A stretch of DNA of 64,000 nt from Mytilus californianus (GCF_021869535.1 NW_026262734.1:115273588-115337587); one strand, 5' to 3'. Shown: positions 1-11,350, numbered from the stretch's first letter. Made by a program: numbers and translations. Notes: generated by a model from the sequence alone, not told the origin.

Positions 1-240
1 CATCCATGTTACACCTATGTTAAAATTATCATAAACTGTTTTTAATGTAAAACAAAAAACAACATGTTTTATCTAACTGCTTGTGAGTCTAATTTGGATC
101 ATTCTTTTGGAATCATCTGTGCGCTGATTGTTTACATGGTTGTCGAATTCTTTATGTTTTATTATGTTATGATTCACAAAATCTACCTACATGTTCGTAC
201 AAAAAATCCATACACAATATAAATATAATTTAACACTTAC

Positions 241-283
241 TAAACCGCTTCAGTACGTCATCTACATTTACATCTCTAAACAC
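241..283 (-). CDS. 43-nt microexon following the left-edge death-domain exon
   Basis: Lies between TTTAATTTTAG and GTAAGTGT, both good sites. It enters at phase 0, matching the donor of the death-domain exon at 1280-1508, and leaves one base. It encodes VFRDVNVDDVLKRF, resembling the lead into a second death domain (V-x-x-D-D-V-L-x-x-x). Position, size class and phase parallel the 28-nt exon of the large gene. The transcript would continue left of the window. Confidence 0.5.
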
Positions 284-614
284 CTAAAATTAAAGAAGTG
301 AATTTAGATATCAATTTTAAAATAAACTGTTTAAATACATGTTTTATGAATAACACGAAGAAACAACACATATTTAAATATATAAGCCGGTGAGAGGTAT
401 GTAATTCAAACAATTTAAGTCGTTCTCTTGAAGAAAAAAGACACACATATGAAAAAGGTCACATGATAGATTTTGCATCACATAGGAACAAGTTTGAGCA
501 TTATAATCATGTGACTTCGTACATTTAGTACAGTATGAAGAACAAACAAGGACATAGCACAAGTAAATACAGTCATGTTTTAACAAGACGCACAATCGAA
601 AGAATGAATTCATC

Positions 615-778
615 GATAGTCACCGCCTCTAGTGCGAGAGGTTGTTGGTTCGAACTCTGACCGGTTCACACCAAACAATCGTAGATTGGTATTTGCTGCT
701 TCTTCGCGACGCATGCAACATTGACGAGTAAGAGCAACGACGGATCGGATCGGAGTCAGAATAATGTGTCCTTGAAGG
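615..778 (+). mobile_element. tRNA-derived SINE fragment
   Basis: Carries CCGCCTCTAGTGCGAGAGG followed by a B-box-like GGTTCGAACTC (647-657), the pol III internal promoter layout of tRNA-derived SINEs. No intact cloverleaf or A box can be folded, so it is not a tRNA gene. The downstream part (TGCTGCTTCTTCG and GGAGTCAGAATAATGTG) matches a tail I associate with mussel SINEs. A weak partial match lies near 13201-13240. Confidence 0.5.
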
Positions 779-900
779 TTGCACTTTGTAAATACAGTTG
801 TTTCACAAGCCACGCCTCTTTTGGGGAGATATATAATATTCATGGATATTTTGTGTTGTTTACGTACTGGTTCCCAGATATGATCTCTATGTTTCATCTT
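779..900 (+). repeat. Dispersed repeat E, copy 1
   Basis: About 120 bp starting TTGCACTTTG. It is roughly 85% alike by eye to 19097-19217, including TCTTTTGGGGAGATATAT and a TACGTACTGGTTCCCAGATATG-type stretch. Both copies lie on the plus strand next to SINE material. Confidence 0.65.
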
Positions 901-1279
901 ACCTGGGACAGTGGTGTAACGGTACAACATAAGAACAAACTGTTAAAATCAGTTGAAAAATGCTTAACTCTTTAGAAGGTTACAAATAGAAATACTTCTA
1001 ACAAAAACACAGAGTGGATGTGGACGGGTACTTATATTTCTACACAACAGAAAGACACTAAGTACAGATCTGATAGTACTCGCAGCTACTGACAGCTAGT
1101 TGAAAGCCAATATCAACTAATGAAAGAAATCATGCATCTAAGAATACAAATTCAACATCCATTGGATTTAGTGTAAAGACGTCATAAACAGTGAGAACAA
1201 AACATGACTTTTAGTCTGTATTCATCTATATTATATTTAGTTGTAAATGAGACGATACGTAGCTTACGATTATTCATAC

Positions 1280-1508
1280 CTCACACAGTAAGTGTTTGTC
1301 AGTTTTAACAAACGCATCTTGAATTATCGTGAAGGACGAATCAGTCACACTTCCCTTCCATCTTAACATGGCTGTATATTTGAAATCATTTTCGTGAAAA
1401 GCAGAGGGAGCAAATGTATCTTGCACATCATTCAATACTTTTGCGTCTAATCTAAGTCTTATCAACAATTCCCGACAATCTTTAACTTCAAGACTAGAAG
1501 CCAGTCGT
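1280..1508 (-). CDS. Death-domain exon of a second Roco/death-type gene or alternative cassette
   Basis: An open frame of about 76 codons reads as a death domain: LRRLASSLEVKDCRELLIRLRL, VLNDVQDTF, YTAMLRWKGS, FTIIQDAFVKTDKHLLCE. It ends at a strong donor (GAG before GTATGA) in phase 0, as the first death-domain exon of the large gene does. The 5' boundary is uncertain. The best acceptor is CACCTAAG, entering with two bases from the previous exon. Yet the frame continues upstream through PSNKHL, which looks like genuine domain sequence, up to a TAA at 1535-1537 with no AG in between. It could therefore be a damaged exon. No COR or GTPase exon was found between 1.5 and 31 kb. Confidence 0.6.
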
Positions 1509-3400
1509 CTTAGGTGTTTGTTCGATGGAGATTGTTATATTTTAAGTCTGCCTAACCCTGTTGACAAATTAAAGACAAAACAATATATTAGAGGCTTTAT
1601 AATTTATGAATATGAGACTTTACAATATTCAAACCAAAATGAATACAGTTGTTCCTATATAGAATGGTTCTTATTAAAACAAAACGAAAATGAAAGTTAA
1701 ACCCAGAATAAAAAAAAATCTAGATTTTAGTAAGAGATAAGAGAAGCACTGCTTTAATTTATCATCCGGTTACTGTCATTTTCGATTGTTTTATCTTTTT
1801 AAAGCTATATACAAATTGTATACGTATAAAACTATATACAAATGGTAAACGTATAAATACTTGTTAGCCTATGTAACAGATGATATAACATTCAAAGAGA
1901 ACACAAACACGATTCAATCAACGACGATACAGACAAGCGCGATATAAATAAAGAAAGAATGCACAATGTACAATGCAAGCACGATGAGTTATATGCATTA
2001 CACGGACGGTGAACGATCGCTGAGGGATAAATGTAACATGGGTGATTTTCACGTACTGACTGAACTAGGCATCAACCTTAATCTTAAAAAATGTTTAATT
2101 TGAATCATTACATTATCAACTTTAACATGTTGAATCTTGGAGATATGATTGCGAACTATGTGATGTACTGCTCAGGTTTTCGGATAAATGACGTGACCTA
2201 CACAAGGTTTTGGATAAATAACATGAACGCAAGAGTTACCAAACTGGAAAGGACGGAGGGACGGAAGGGATATATATAATTTCATTCTCATTCGTGATTG
2301 CGTTATACAATCCTTTCAAGTGGTTTATTAGGGCTACATTTGTTTATTGAGATATGCTGTTTACAATTCAATGTGTTTTGTTTATTTGAAATGACGTTCG
2401 GTCGATCTTGTGAAAGAGCAAAAAGTTTGATGCTTGGTGTACGTTGCCCTCTCTGTATCATCTTTATACCAGACCATGAATGTGAATAAACATTTATGTA
2501 AACCTTGTCCTTCATTCTGACCGCTCCGATTATATTTCTTTTGGTCAAGTTCTAAGGATTGTACATGTTTTTTTATTGTCAGATTTTGTCTCTTTAAAGT
2601 CTAATATTCCAAGATGTAAGTCGATAATCTGAAGATTAAACTTTTCAGTCGGAATATATTTAAGAAGAAGTTCGTTAATTCGGAGATTAATGTTGATAAA
2701 TCCGAGATTTAATGAGATAATATCAAAATTAATGTTGACGCTATCAAGAAACTATCAAGATTAAAGTCGGTAATCGTAGACTATAGTTGATAATCGTGAC
2801 TAAAGTTTAAAGTTTTTAGATTTAAGTCAATAATGGAATGATTGGAAATTGATGTTATCATGATTAAAGTTGGCAATTGCAAGATATTAGTCGACATTAA
2901 AAACAAATTTATGCAATTGTGACCCTAATCCGCTTTGTAACTGTACCTGTCAGAAAGGAGACAAAATGTGACTCGTAATTGAGGAGCATTTATAATGATA
3001 TTTATCAAAACTTAAGTTGAATAACATTGTGACAAAAAACCAAATGCAATGTTTCATAATAATTTCCCAATAGAAGTGATCTAATACTCGTACCTAAATC
3101 ATAAGAACATGTCCAATAAAATGTTAAAACCTATTTTTTTAAAGTTTTTGCATCATTTATGTTAAAAGAGGTCCGTCACTCTGAATTAAAGAAAGGATTA
3201 GGAATTATCCGTTCCAATATTAACCGGTTTTGTCCTTTTTGGTTTTATCAGCTATTCAATATTTTGATGAATTTAAATTTTCAAACATGTTGGCTTCGAA
3301 CATCATTGAAGAGACATTAACTGGAGAAATGTGGATCTTTTGCAGTACAATTGATACCATTTATATTATTTTAATTGACTCCTTCATACTATGACCATAG
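1509..3400. other. Non-coding stretch with AT-rich degenerate repeats
   Basis: No supported gene. A pair of about 30-bp near-repeats (ACTATATACAAA and GTATAAA) lies at 1803-1860. A degenerate tandem tract with a GATAATCGTGA-like unit runs at about 2600-2905. The segment 2290-2550 has short frames on both strands with no recognisable domain. Confidence 0.4.
2600..2905. repeat. Degenerate AT-rich tandem tract
   Basis: Recurring forms of AAGTCGATAATC, GATTAAAGT and GTTGATAA at 20-40 bp spacing suggest an old, decayed minisatellite. The unit length cannot be fixed by eye. Confidence 0.35.
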
Positions 3401-3419
3401 TGAAATAACGAGATCACAT

Positions 3420-4032
3420 AATCAGAAAGACCAAAAACAGGGGTTATGCCCCTTACAGAAAGTTCAAATCTCTTCGGTCAAACTGTAACAAAGTTGCGCC
3501 CTAATGACCCAAACATTTCCCACTATTCAAAACTTCTGTAAGTATAATGGTTTCTGAGATTATTTCATGACAAGGTGTTAGGTCAAAGGTCAAGTTCAAC
3601 ATACAAATTTGACCTTGAGATATTTTTCAAAGTCACATCAATTGATGATCATTGGTGAAGATCCTAGGTGGCTACGACTTCTAGTGGCCAACCGACATCG
3701 GTTAATTTCCACAGGGGCATATCCTGCCAATGAGTCGTTGAATCTTTTTCGATCCAAATGTAACGAAGAACCAGGGTCTGGTCCAGAACAAATTTCACCC
3801 TTCGGTTTTTTTCTACCTATTACAGTTACGGTGTTTGAATGATAACACGGTTTTTAGGTTTCGGAGGGATAACTCCGGATCGACAAAATTTTACGACTGA
3901 AAGGGTGAGTCTCTGGATAGGTATTTATGAAACCGAATATAAAGTGTGAACCTCAAAGCGACACGTCTTACAGTTAAGGCTGCTAACTTCGTAAAAGTTT
4001 GGCGGAAAAAGAATAATAATAATAATAATAAG
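3420..4032 (+). repeat. Dispersed repeat ending in an (AAT)n tract
   Basis: A moderately GC-richer block ends AGTTTGGCGGAAAAAGAATAATAATAATAATAA, listed here only as a pattern (GGCGGAAAAAG plus (AAT)6). An ending of this kind with a 3' simple-sequence tail is typical of a retroposed or dispersed element. I recall the TTTGGCGGAAGAATAAT ending as common in mussel DNA. The 77-residue ORF inside has no recognisable domain. Confidence 0.5.
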
Positions 4033-4079
4033 GAGTATAAGAGCAATTCCACATAGATGGAAAAGTATGAGAGGAGGAC

Positions 4080-4735
4080 GCTCTAAATTGGATAATATTG
4101 ATAATATTGATAATAAATTGGTAGATGAAATTAAAAAGGAACCAAAATCTATTTCTATATATTATTTTTGGAGGATAATAACAAGTGTTAACTTTATCTT
4201 CCCTTAATAAATGGGAAATAGATCTAAATTTGCAGATTGAAGATTGGAATACTGTTTACTCCATGCCTTTTATTACAACCAGAAATTCGTTTTTACAAAA
4301 ATTTCAGTTTAAGAGTGTTCATAGGATTTTACTTATCTTTATTGAAATGTAGATTAAAAGAAACTGAACTGAACTGTGTACATTTTGTTCAGAAATCAGA
4401 GAAAATATTTTTCACAATTTCTGGCTATCTATTGTAGATTGGATTAGAAATTATGATATTTTCTTGTCCTTCAGCGCAAAAGAAGTCATTTTAGGTGTGT
4501 CTGTGGATTTTGTCAACAGTAAAACCGTTAATAATATATTGTTGTTATTTAAATACTATATATACAAATGTTGATGTTAGAATATATTCCCCACAAAATA
4601 TGGTGGGATTGAATATTTGAAATATTGGATTAATATAGAAAAATACTCTGTATGTTTCTTTACCCCTGCATAAAAAATAAAAATGGATCAGAAATGGCAA
4701 TATGTTGAAGCAGCTTTTAATTAACAAAATCAATT
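4080..4735 (+). mobile_element. LINE (L1/Tx1-like) 3' ORF remnant, degraded
   Basis: Frame-shifting translation shows the C-terminal tail of a LINE ORF2: KWEIDLNLQIEDW, YSMPFITTRNSFLQKFQFK, VHRILL, then a Cys-containing CTFC-like stretch, WLSIVDWIRNYDIF and EYLKYWINIEKY. Stops and frameshifts interrupt it. The pattern matches the region downstream of that preserved at 15.1-15.7 kb. Confidence 0.6.
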
Positions 4736-5245
4736 GTAATATTTTTATCTTATTATACCCTTACGATTTGATAGAACTTACAAGTGTTACTTATTTTTTT
4801 TTAAGTTTGTCTGATATTGTATTATGTAATTTCACATGTTTAATCTTGAAAAATAAAAAAAACATTACAAAAAAAAAACTCAAGAGAGTGAGTCCCTTTG
4901 GACAAAAGCGTACTAAGTCCAATTGAAGGCTTTCATTGTATTTTACGAACAGATTATACTGTATAATATAGTGATTTAATGGAAGGCGATCAGTTGTCAG
5001 ATAAACTTATTTGTAAAGTTTAAAAAACGGCGGGAAAATCATAGTCAGTTCTTTGATTGTCTCGTTTAATTAATAGAATGTATAGGTTTCCAAATTGTTC
5101 AATGTTTACAATTCTGTTAAATTCACATACAGAATTGACAATAGAAAGACATGGCAAAATAATGTACTTTAGATCAAAACAAATCTATTTCTGAACACAA
5201 TGTGTAAGTTAAAAAGCATCCAAAAATGAAAAGAAAAAATAATAA
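4736..5245. other. Non-coding AT-rich stretch
   Basis: Short poly-A and poly-T runs and no recognisable gene or repeat family. Confidence 0.4.
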
Positions 5246-5345
5246 GAGGGGCGAAAGATAACAGAGGGACAGTCATACTCATAGATCGAAAATAAACTGA
5301 CAACGCCATGGCTAAAAAAGAAAAAGACAACAGAAATATATATCA
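5246..5345 (+). repeat. Dispersed repeat D, copy 1
   Basis: Contains GGCGAAAGATAACAGAGGGACAGTC-type sequence followed by TCATACTCATAGATCGAAAAT. The same block occurs at 55950-56040 (GAGGCGAAAGATACCAAAGG). I recognise it as a frequent mussel repeat. Confidence 0.6.
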
Positions 5346-5419
5346 TTTATCCATGTGAACTTGAAATTAAGGATCCCACCAAAACTAGAGATGAGCTTAA
5401 TGTCTTGATGCGTTCATAC

Positions 5420-5705
5420 ATATTGACACAGATCGAAGACTTCAAACTAGAATTATTGACAAACCTGATAATGTCAATTTTCCTATGTCAACTTCGCCTT
5501 TCTTTGCAGTATCATACCTTCTGCTCAATCGTATTGTGTTTGTATATCTCAATTGATACGTTACGCTCGTGTATGTTCACCACAACGAATTGGTTGACCT
5601 GTACGACCTGTTTGTGTCCTATCTCACAATATAGGTATCGGAAAAGCTTCAAATCTATAATTGTATCGATCGTGTCTGCCTCCCGATTGTGATATTTGGA
5701 CTGAG
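5420..5705 (+). pseudogene. Reverse-transcriptase C-terminal remnant
   Basis: Split-frame translation gives TRIIDKPDNVNFPMSTSPFFAVSYLL, then LNRIV, YVTLVCSPQRI and YRYRKSF. This matches by memory the conserved C-terminal tail of a common metazoan retroelement protein (xLYDKRDDFxFxIVNFPFL, SYGVYISQLIRYAR, GYRYxKL). Stops and at least one frameshift are present. Confidence 0.45.
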
Positions 5706-6269
5706 TTTGGATTCGCATGGCGAGTGGACGCATGCATGGCAGTAGAAGCATACCTTGTGGACGCACCGGTCTCTCTCCTTTATGAGTTTTTGGGAGTTAT
5801 TAAATTTTCGTTGGTTACCTTTATTTGTCTTCTTGATCAATTTATGAAACTTAAACTTCAATAAACTGCAGTTGCCTTGAATTGTACGTCGCTACTACAG
5901 ATCTAAAACTGTGGTTGAGAACTTCAAATTCCTTTTGAAATCTTATATCTTACTTAAACATTTGTTCTTTTATACTTGTTATCCATTTCATAGGATCATT
6001 TCACTCTGTATTTGTTTTACTCACACCGTCAAATCGCTAAGTTATTGAATAATACCGAACTTTCATTTTAGATACAATCATTACCTTAATAATATATCTT
6101 AAACACATTTTCAACAATATTGTATTTATATCTTTTACATATTTAAGTTGTTTATCATCACCCATTGTTACTCCATGTACCTTTGAAACATTATTGCAAA
6201 ATTACGTTTTTTAAAAAATCTTTAATCGATCACGAAAAAGGCAATACAATAGCCTTGATGAGTTTATTT

Positions 6270-6416
6270 TGGTGGTTTATCGCCACTTTTAAAAACCGCT
6301 TTTGGACTATTTCGTGGCGGTCAATTTTTATTGGTGGAGGAAGCCGGAGTGCCCGGAGAAAACCACAGACCTTCGATAGGAAAACTGACAATCCTAGTCA
6401 ATTAAGATTGGAGTAG
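6270..6416 (+). repeat. Conserved dispersed element with CCGGAGTGCCCGGAG motif
   Basis: Contains GTGGCGGTCAATTTTTATTGG, then GGAGGAAGCCGGAGTGCCCG and AATCCTAGTCAATTAAGATT. This block looks strongly conserved compared with its AT-rich surroundings. I recall close versions scattered through mussel and other marine invertebrate genomes. The 83-residue ORF over it is incidental. Confidence 0.5.
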
Positions 6417-6423
6417 AGTGCAC

Positions 6424-6652
6424 CTACAAAACTTTGAATTATTGAAATACTAAGGCTTTTCTACCTCAGGAATAGATAACATTATGTGTATAAGGCAAAA
6501 CTTTTAGGAACTTTTGGTTCTCAATGCTCTTCAACTTCGTACTTTATTTGGCCTTTTAACATTTTTTTTTTATTCGAGCGTCACTGATGAGTCTTATGTA
6601 GACGAAACGGGCGTCTGGCGCAAATACTAAATTTCAATCCTGGTATCTATGA
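6424..6652 (-). mobile_element. SINE-like repeat B, copy 1 (inverted)
   Basis: The reverse complement reads TACCAGGATT, CGCCAGACGCCCGTTTCGTC, ACATAAGACTCATCAGTGACG and GAAGAGCATTGAG. The order of these blocks is the same as in the plus-strand copies at 7537 and 7889. Confidence 0.7.
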
Positions 6653-7536
6653 TGAGTTTATTTACACGAAGCTCTTCAAAACATACACAAGGTCAACGTT
6701 TCAGAAGCCACAATTATACTACTATTTTTGAAAATGAAAAACATTAATAGTTAAATATTTATCCGCCTAAAATACTGTCAAATATAAAGTAAAATCTCAT
6801 ATCACAATCCATTTGACATCATTCAAAAACAAATCATTTGCTTATAAAACTTACCTGCGTAATGACATACATTATAATGGGGCTGAATGCTTTGTGACTT
6901 ATTTGAAAAGTTTTCAGACATGGTGGAAAAGGATAAGATTACCAATTATATATTAATTGGTGGGATCTGTTCCAGAATATGTTCATTTTCCTAAGGGTTA
7001 AGGTGACAAACAAAAGTTACAATTATCAAAGGGATTCATTTTTCTTAGCAAATTTAATACTCATCAATTTTATCATTTGATATTTTGGGTCAAGGGAATT
7101 GTCTGTTTCGGAATCTAAAGGACTATGGGTAATTTAATTGTTCGTACCCCAAAAATATAATTACGTCAAATCATTGGTTGAATGTCCATTGTTTAGGACG
7201 TTTTTAACCAATCAAGACGTTTTTGTCCGTCCTTTGGAGTTCGGTAATATCTTTCTATATTTTGTGAGGTAGGTTAATCCTGGTTTAAAATATTAATATG
7301 TATTATATTGTTTCAAAATAAGGAAATGTGGTTATATTTTGACATGAATTACTAGCTGCTATTATTTTTGATGAATTGAAATGATTACAAATAATAGGTA
7401 ATAAGTAATCAGATAATGAATATAAACTTGCTAATAGAAAGAAAATACATTCACTTTTTTGTTTTTAGAATCTCTAACGAATGCAGCTTTGAAAATATCT
7501 TTTGAAGTTCCAATATGGAAAATATTCTAAAATAGT
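6653..7536. other. Non-coding AT-rich stretch
   Basis: No gene seen. A TTTGGAGTTCGGTA fragment of repeat C lies near 7235. Confidence 0.4.
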
Positions 7537-7838
7537 TACCAGGATTATAATTTAATACGCCAGGCGCGCGTTTTGTCTACATAAGACTCATCAGTGACGC
7601 TCAGATCAAAATAGTTATAAAGTCAAACAAGTACACAGTTGAAGAGCATTGAGGACCCAAAATTCCAAAAAGTTGTGCCAAATACTGCTAAGGTAATATA
7701 TTCCTGGGATAAGAAAATCCTTAATTTTTCGAAATATTCAAAGTTTTGTAACAGGAATTTTATAAAAATGACCATATAATTGATATTCATGTCAACACCG
7801 AAGTGCTAACTACTTGGCTGGTGATACCCTAGGGAACG
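7537..7838 (+). mobile_element. SINE-like repeat B, copy 2
   Basis: Starts TACCAGGATTATAATTTAAT and has CGCCAGGCGCGCGTTTTGTC, ACATAAGACTCATCAGTGACG and a GAAGAGCATTGAGGACCC block. It ends near CAACACCGAAGTGCTAACTA. It is almost identical to the next copy, 352 bp away. Confidence 0.75.
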
Positions 7839-7888
7839 AAACGTCCACCAGCAGTGGCATCAACCCAGTGGTGTAAATAGTTATCAAA

Positions 7889-8185
7889 GGTACCAGGATT
7901 ATAATTTAATACGCCAGACGCGCGTTTCGTCTACATAAGACTCATCAGTGACGCTCAGATCAAAATAGTTATAAAGCCAAACAAGTACAAAGTTGAAGAG
8001 CATTGAGGACCCAAAATTCAAAAAAATTGTGCCAAATACGGCTAAAGTAATCTATTCCTAGGATAATAAAATCCTTAGTTTTTCGAAATATTCAAAGTTT
8101 TGTAACAGGAAGTTTATAAAAATGACCATATAATTGATATTCATGTCAACACCGAAGTGCTGACTACTGGGCTGGTGATAACTAG
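7889..8185 (+). mobile_element. SINE-like repeat B, copy 3 (tandem with copy 2)
   Basis: Repeats the order and sequence of copy 2 with few changes over about 290 bp. The 50-bp spacer carries CCACCAGCAGTGGCATCAAC, a motif with a partner near 17990-18030. Confidence 0.75.
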
Positions 8186-9527
8186 GAACAAAATATAAAT
8201 AAACAATTGGGGAGCTCATAACTGAGGAAATCAATAAAACCCGACAAAACCAAACATGCGACTATATCGACCAACGGAACGACTGGAAAACAACTCTCAT
8301 AGTTTGTACTGGCATGTTACGAAGAAAATGGTGGTCGAAACACGAATTTATAGCAAGTTAATCATCTCACTTGTATGACAGTTGTTTATAGTTTCGTTAT
8401 ATATAAACACATTTATGTGACCAACCTCAGCAGATATAATTGGTGATAATTAAAAATAAGCTGGATCTCACACCAATATTATGTAAACAGACATTATCAA
8501 TATCAAAAGCAACTTGCTTAAAAAACCAAACAAAAAACTTAATCGAACAAAGACGCCAACACATTTTGTTATGAAGTTGATAGTGCAGTATAGTTATTGC
8601 AACGCTATCTTATCTTTAATCTAAGTAATGCATTGCTTTTATCATAAGTTTACTTTGTCGAGGGTTATAGGAGGAGGTTGGAGGAGGGAGTCTAAGTTGA
8701 GGGCGGACGAAAGGTAGTATTTTCATGTACAGGTACGAAATGAAAAAGAGATAGGAAATAAGACAATAAAACAAGAAAAAAAAATGTGTTGTCCGCATTT
8801 CAAGTCATTGTTGTATGTTTTAGATAAATATTTGCTTACTTCAAGACTGGCGTTAATTATAAAGTAGTTTTACTTCATAATATCAAACATTTATATAACT
8901 TTATTTGGAAAGAATGCATACGTAAATTCTAGCATAAGGCAGTAAATATATAGTGTACTAGTTTTTAATTAATAGTTAAATTATGAAAGTGAAAATGTTA
9001 TCTCGCAATTTTTTTCAGTAAATCTTAGTTCCATCCCTTTGAAGTTTGAACTGGCTCTGGCTGTTCTTTCATTGATTTTTTGGTACATTATCTCAATGAA
9101 AATTGTACTAAGTATTGGCTTTATGGATGATTTTTCTTCGAGCATCACTGATGAAAATAATTTGTCATAATTGGCGTTTGTTTTAGTACAATGAATACCA
9201 ATGTATTATTATTTGGATAAGTATATTGAAAAGAAAATTAGAATACATTTAACGTATAATTGATTCACTATAAAAAAAAATATCTTTTGAGTATTTTGGT
9301 GAGTCCTTCCTCTTTCCGTTATGAACCAATTGGCAAAACAGACGACAGCGAGTGCATTGTGAATGTTCCGAAAAATGTAGCCTTTAATTAGAAAAATCTA
9401 AATACTTAATCCCAGGCAAACATAGTTTAAAATGTGTGACCTCCTCTTTTTTTTAATGTGTTTTGAATGGTCCAGTAGCGGTCTCGTTGACACCACATGT
9501 TGTTTTTTTTTTTGAGTAGTTACTCAA
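8186..9527. other. Non-coding stretch
   Basis: AT-rich, with a short repeat B fragment near 9137-9155 (CGAGCATCACTGATGA). No gene was recognised. Confidence 0.4.
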
Positions 9528-9757
9528 AGAACTAAATGGTTCAGTGTAAACATGAAAAACTAACTGGTTTATTGTGAACATGAATAACTAATTGGTTCAG
9601 TGTGAACATGAAGAACTAGATGGATCAGTGTGAAAATGAAGAACTAATTTTTTTAGTGTGAACATAAATAACTAATCAGTTCAGTGTGAACATGAATAAC
9701 TATTTAGTTCAGTGTGAACATGAAGAACTAATTGGTTCAGTGTGAACATGAAGAACA
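9528..9757 (+). repeat. 28-bp minisatellite, ~8 copies
   Basis: The unit is AACTAATTGGTTCAGTGTGA plus ACATGAAG. About eight consecutive copies with 1-5 changes each can be read directly. Confidence 0.9.
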
Positions 9758-10222
9758 CATCATCTCAATAAATATTAAACTAATGCGTATAGGTGTAAAC
9801 GTTATGACAGGGTTAGTTTTGAATTGTATTTAAGTTGAGTTTAATTTAAAGTATGATAACTTTTGAATTCTAAGCATCTTGTCCAAATCGTCTCTCTCAA
9901 CATATTAATAAATATCTTCGTATTAAACAATATAAGTATTACCCAAATGTAGTATGTCGTGAAATGTTTCGGGATAATTCATGTTTTGCATCTCTAATAT
10001 TGATAAAGAAATTTAAAATTTGACATGCATCCATAACAAGATACCGTGACGACGTTCGTATATTTCACGATATTCGATGCTTTTCCATTGCTGCGCCAAT
10101 TTTGAGTAGATTATGAAATGGAAAATATAAGCACACTCATGCATAAACCTTTCAAATATTAAATATGCATGAAAGCTCTCAGAAAGTTTCTCTATAGTTA
10201 TTATGTTATAATTGCTACTTAC
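9758..10222. other. Non-coding stretch
   Basis: Nothing recognisable. Confidence 0.4.
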
Positions 10223-10254
10223 CGGGGGAAGCGTTTTTTACAGAGATTATATAA
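10223..10254 (-). other. Candidate 32-nt linker microexon
   Basis: The minus strand reads CTCACTTTTTCAG, then 32 open bases (LYNLCKKRFP plus CG), then GTAAGTAG. Phase 0 in and phase 2 out would fit both the COR exon donor and the acceptor of the death-domain exon at 1280-1508. No protein similarity supports it, and a dispersed repeat begins close by, so it is only a candidate. Confidence 0.22.
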
Positions 10255-10287
10255 CTGAAAAAGTGAGTAAAGTCATCATTTCATTCA

Positions 10288-10554
10288 TGTTTGTTCCTGT
10301 CCCAAGTCAGGAGCCTCTGGTCTTTGTTAGTCTTGTGTTATTTTCAATTTTAGTTTCTTTTATATATTTCGGAGTTAAGTGTGACGTCCATTATCACTGA
10401 ACTAGTATACATTTTTTTAGGGGCCAGCTGAAGCACACCTCAGGGTGCGGGATTTTCTCGCTGTGTTGAAGACCCATTTGTGGCCTTCGGCGGTTTTCTG
10501 CTCTTTTTGTTGGGTTGTCTCTTTGACACATTCCCCATTTCCATTCTCAATTTT
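10288..10554 (+). repeat. Dispersed repeat A, copy 1
   Basis: Contains GTCCCAAGTCAGGAGCCTCT, GGGGCCAGCTGAAG, GAAGACCCATTTGTGGCC and GACACATTCCCCATTTCCAT. It is found inverted at 16231-16500 and in part at 21780-21885. Confidence 0.8.
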
Positions 10555-11350
10555 ATTGTGTACGCGTTTTCCACAGAGGATGTCTGAATGTAAAAGTCTA
10601 CAGTGTCTTTATAATGGTGAAATTAACAAATATTGTGATGTTAGCAGGACATACAATTTACATTGAACAATTTGTATAAAAAGAGTAAGAAAATACACGA
10701 AAAACAATTACAAATCATTAGTTAAAAAAATCATCATGACCACACACAAAAAAACGACAAAAATCCAAACAACAATACTGTCAAACATTATTTAATTACA
10801 CGATTCTCAACATTAACCGGGTGTTCCGAAAGGGTATTGCAAACATCTGTATTTATAAGATAATGCATCGTCATGGAAAATATATGCATATGTATTTGAA
10901 GTATTTTACAAACAAACAAAAAAGGCAAGACAAACGCACCTTATCCCATAATTCTAATGTGATCAATTGCGTCCTGGGTTTAAAACTAGGAATGAATACA
11001 GGTTAAACAAAACTCAATGTCTTTAATGTCACAAACTTGACCTGTTCATTACTGGCAATATCATGTATTGTAAATGCTTGTCTCGGTGTACTAACAACTA
11101 GTTGCATCCATTTTTATAACTCGGTTGCATCTTTCGAATTCAAATACATAATATCAATATCAAGATAATTTCTAAACAGGCTAAAACCAAAGGGTAAAAC
11201 ACAGTATGCATACAGCTACATGTAACGCTTACTATTAAATGATAATGTTTGTTGAATTGTTGCATAATTGCAGTAGAAGTAATCAACATTTGGACAGCTA
11301 TGTTGTGTACTTACTATCGAAGGGGAAGCAAATATATCAATACACATAAG
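10555..11350. other. Non-coding stretch
   Basis: No gene recognised; short A-rich tracts only. Confidence 0.4.

Larger units (their letters stand above)
284..1279 (-). other. Putative intron of the left-edge gene, holding repeat fragments
   Basis: This stretch between the two left-edge exons contains a tRNA-derived SINE fragment (about 615-778) and a copy of a 120-bp dispersed repeat (779-900). The short ORFs in it look random or repeat-borne. Nothing else recognisable was seen. Confidence 0.45.

Noticed and set aside
615..680. tRNA gene
   Set aside because: Only a B-box-like GGTTCGAACTC; no cloverleaf or acceptor stem. A tRNA-derived SINE is more likely.
9528..9757. CRISPR-like array
   Set aside because: The 28-bp units abut with no unique spacers and the DNA is eukaryotic; the same holds for the arrays at 11.8, 22.5 and 29 kb.
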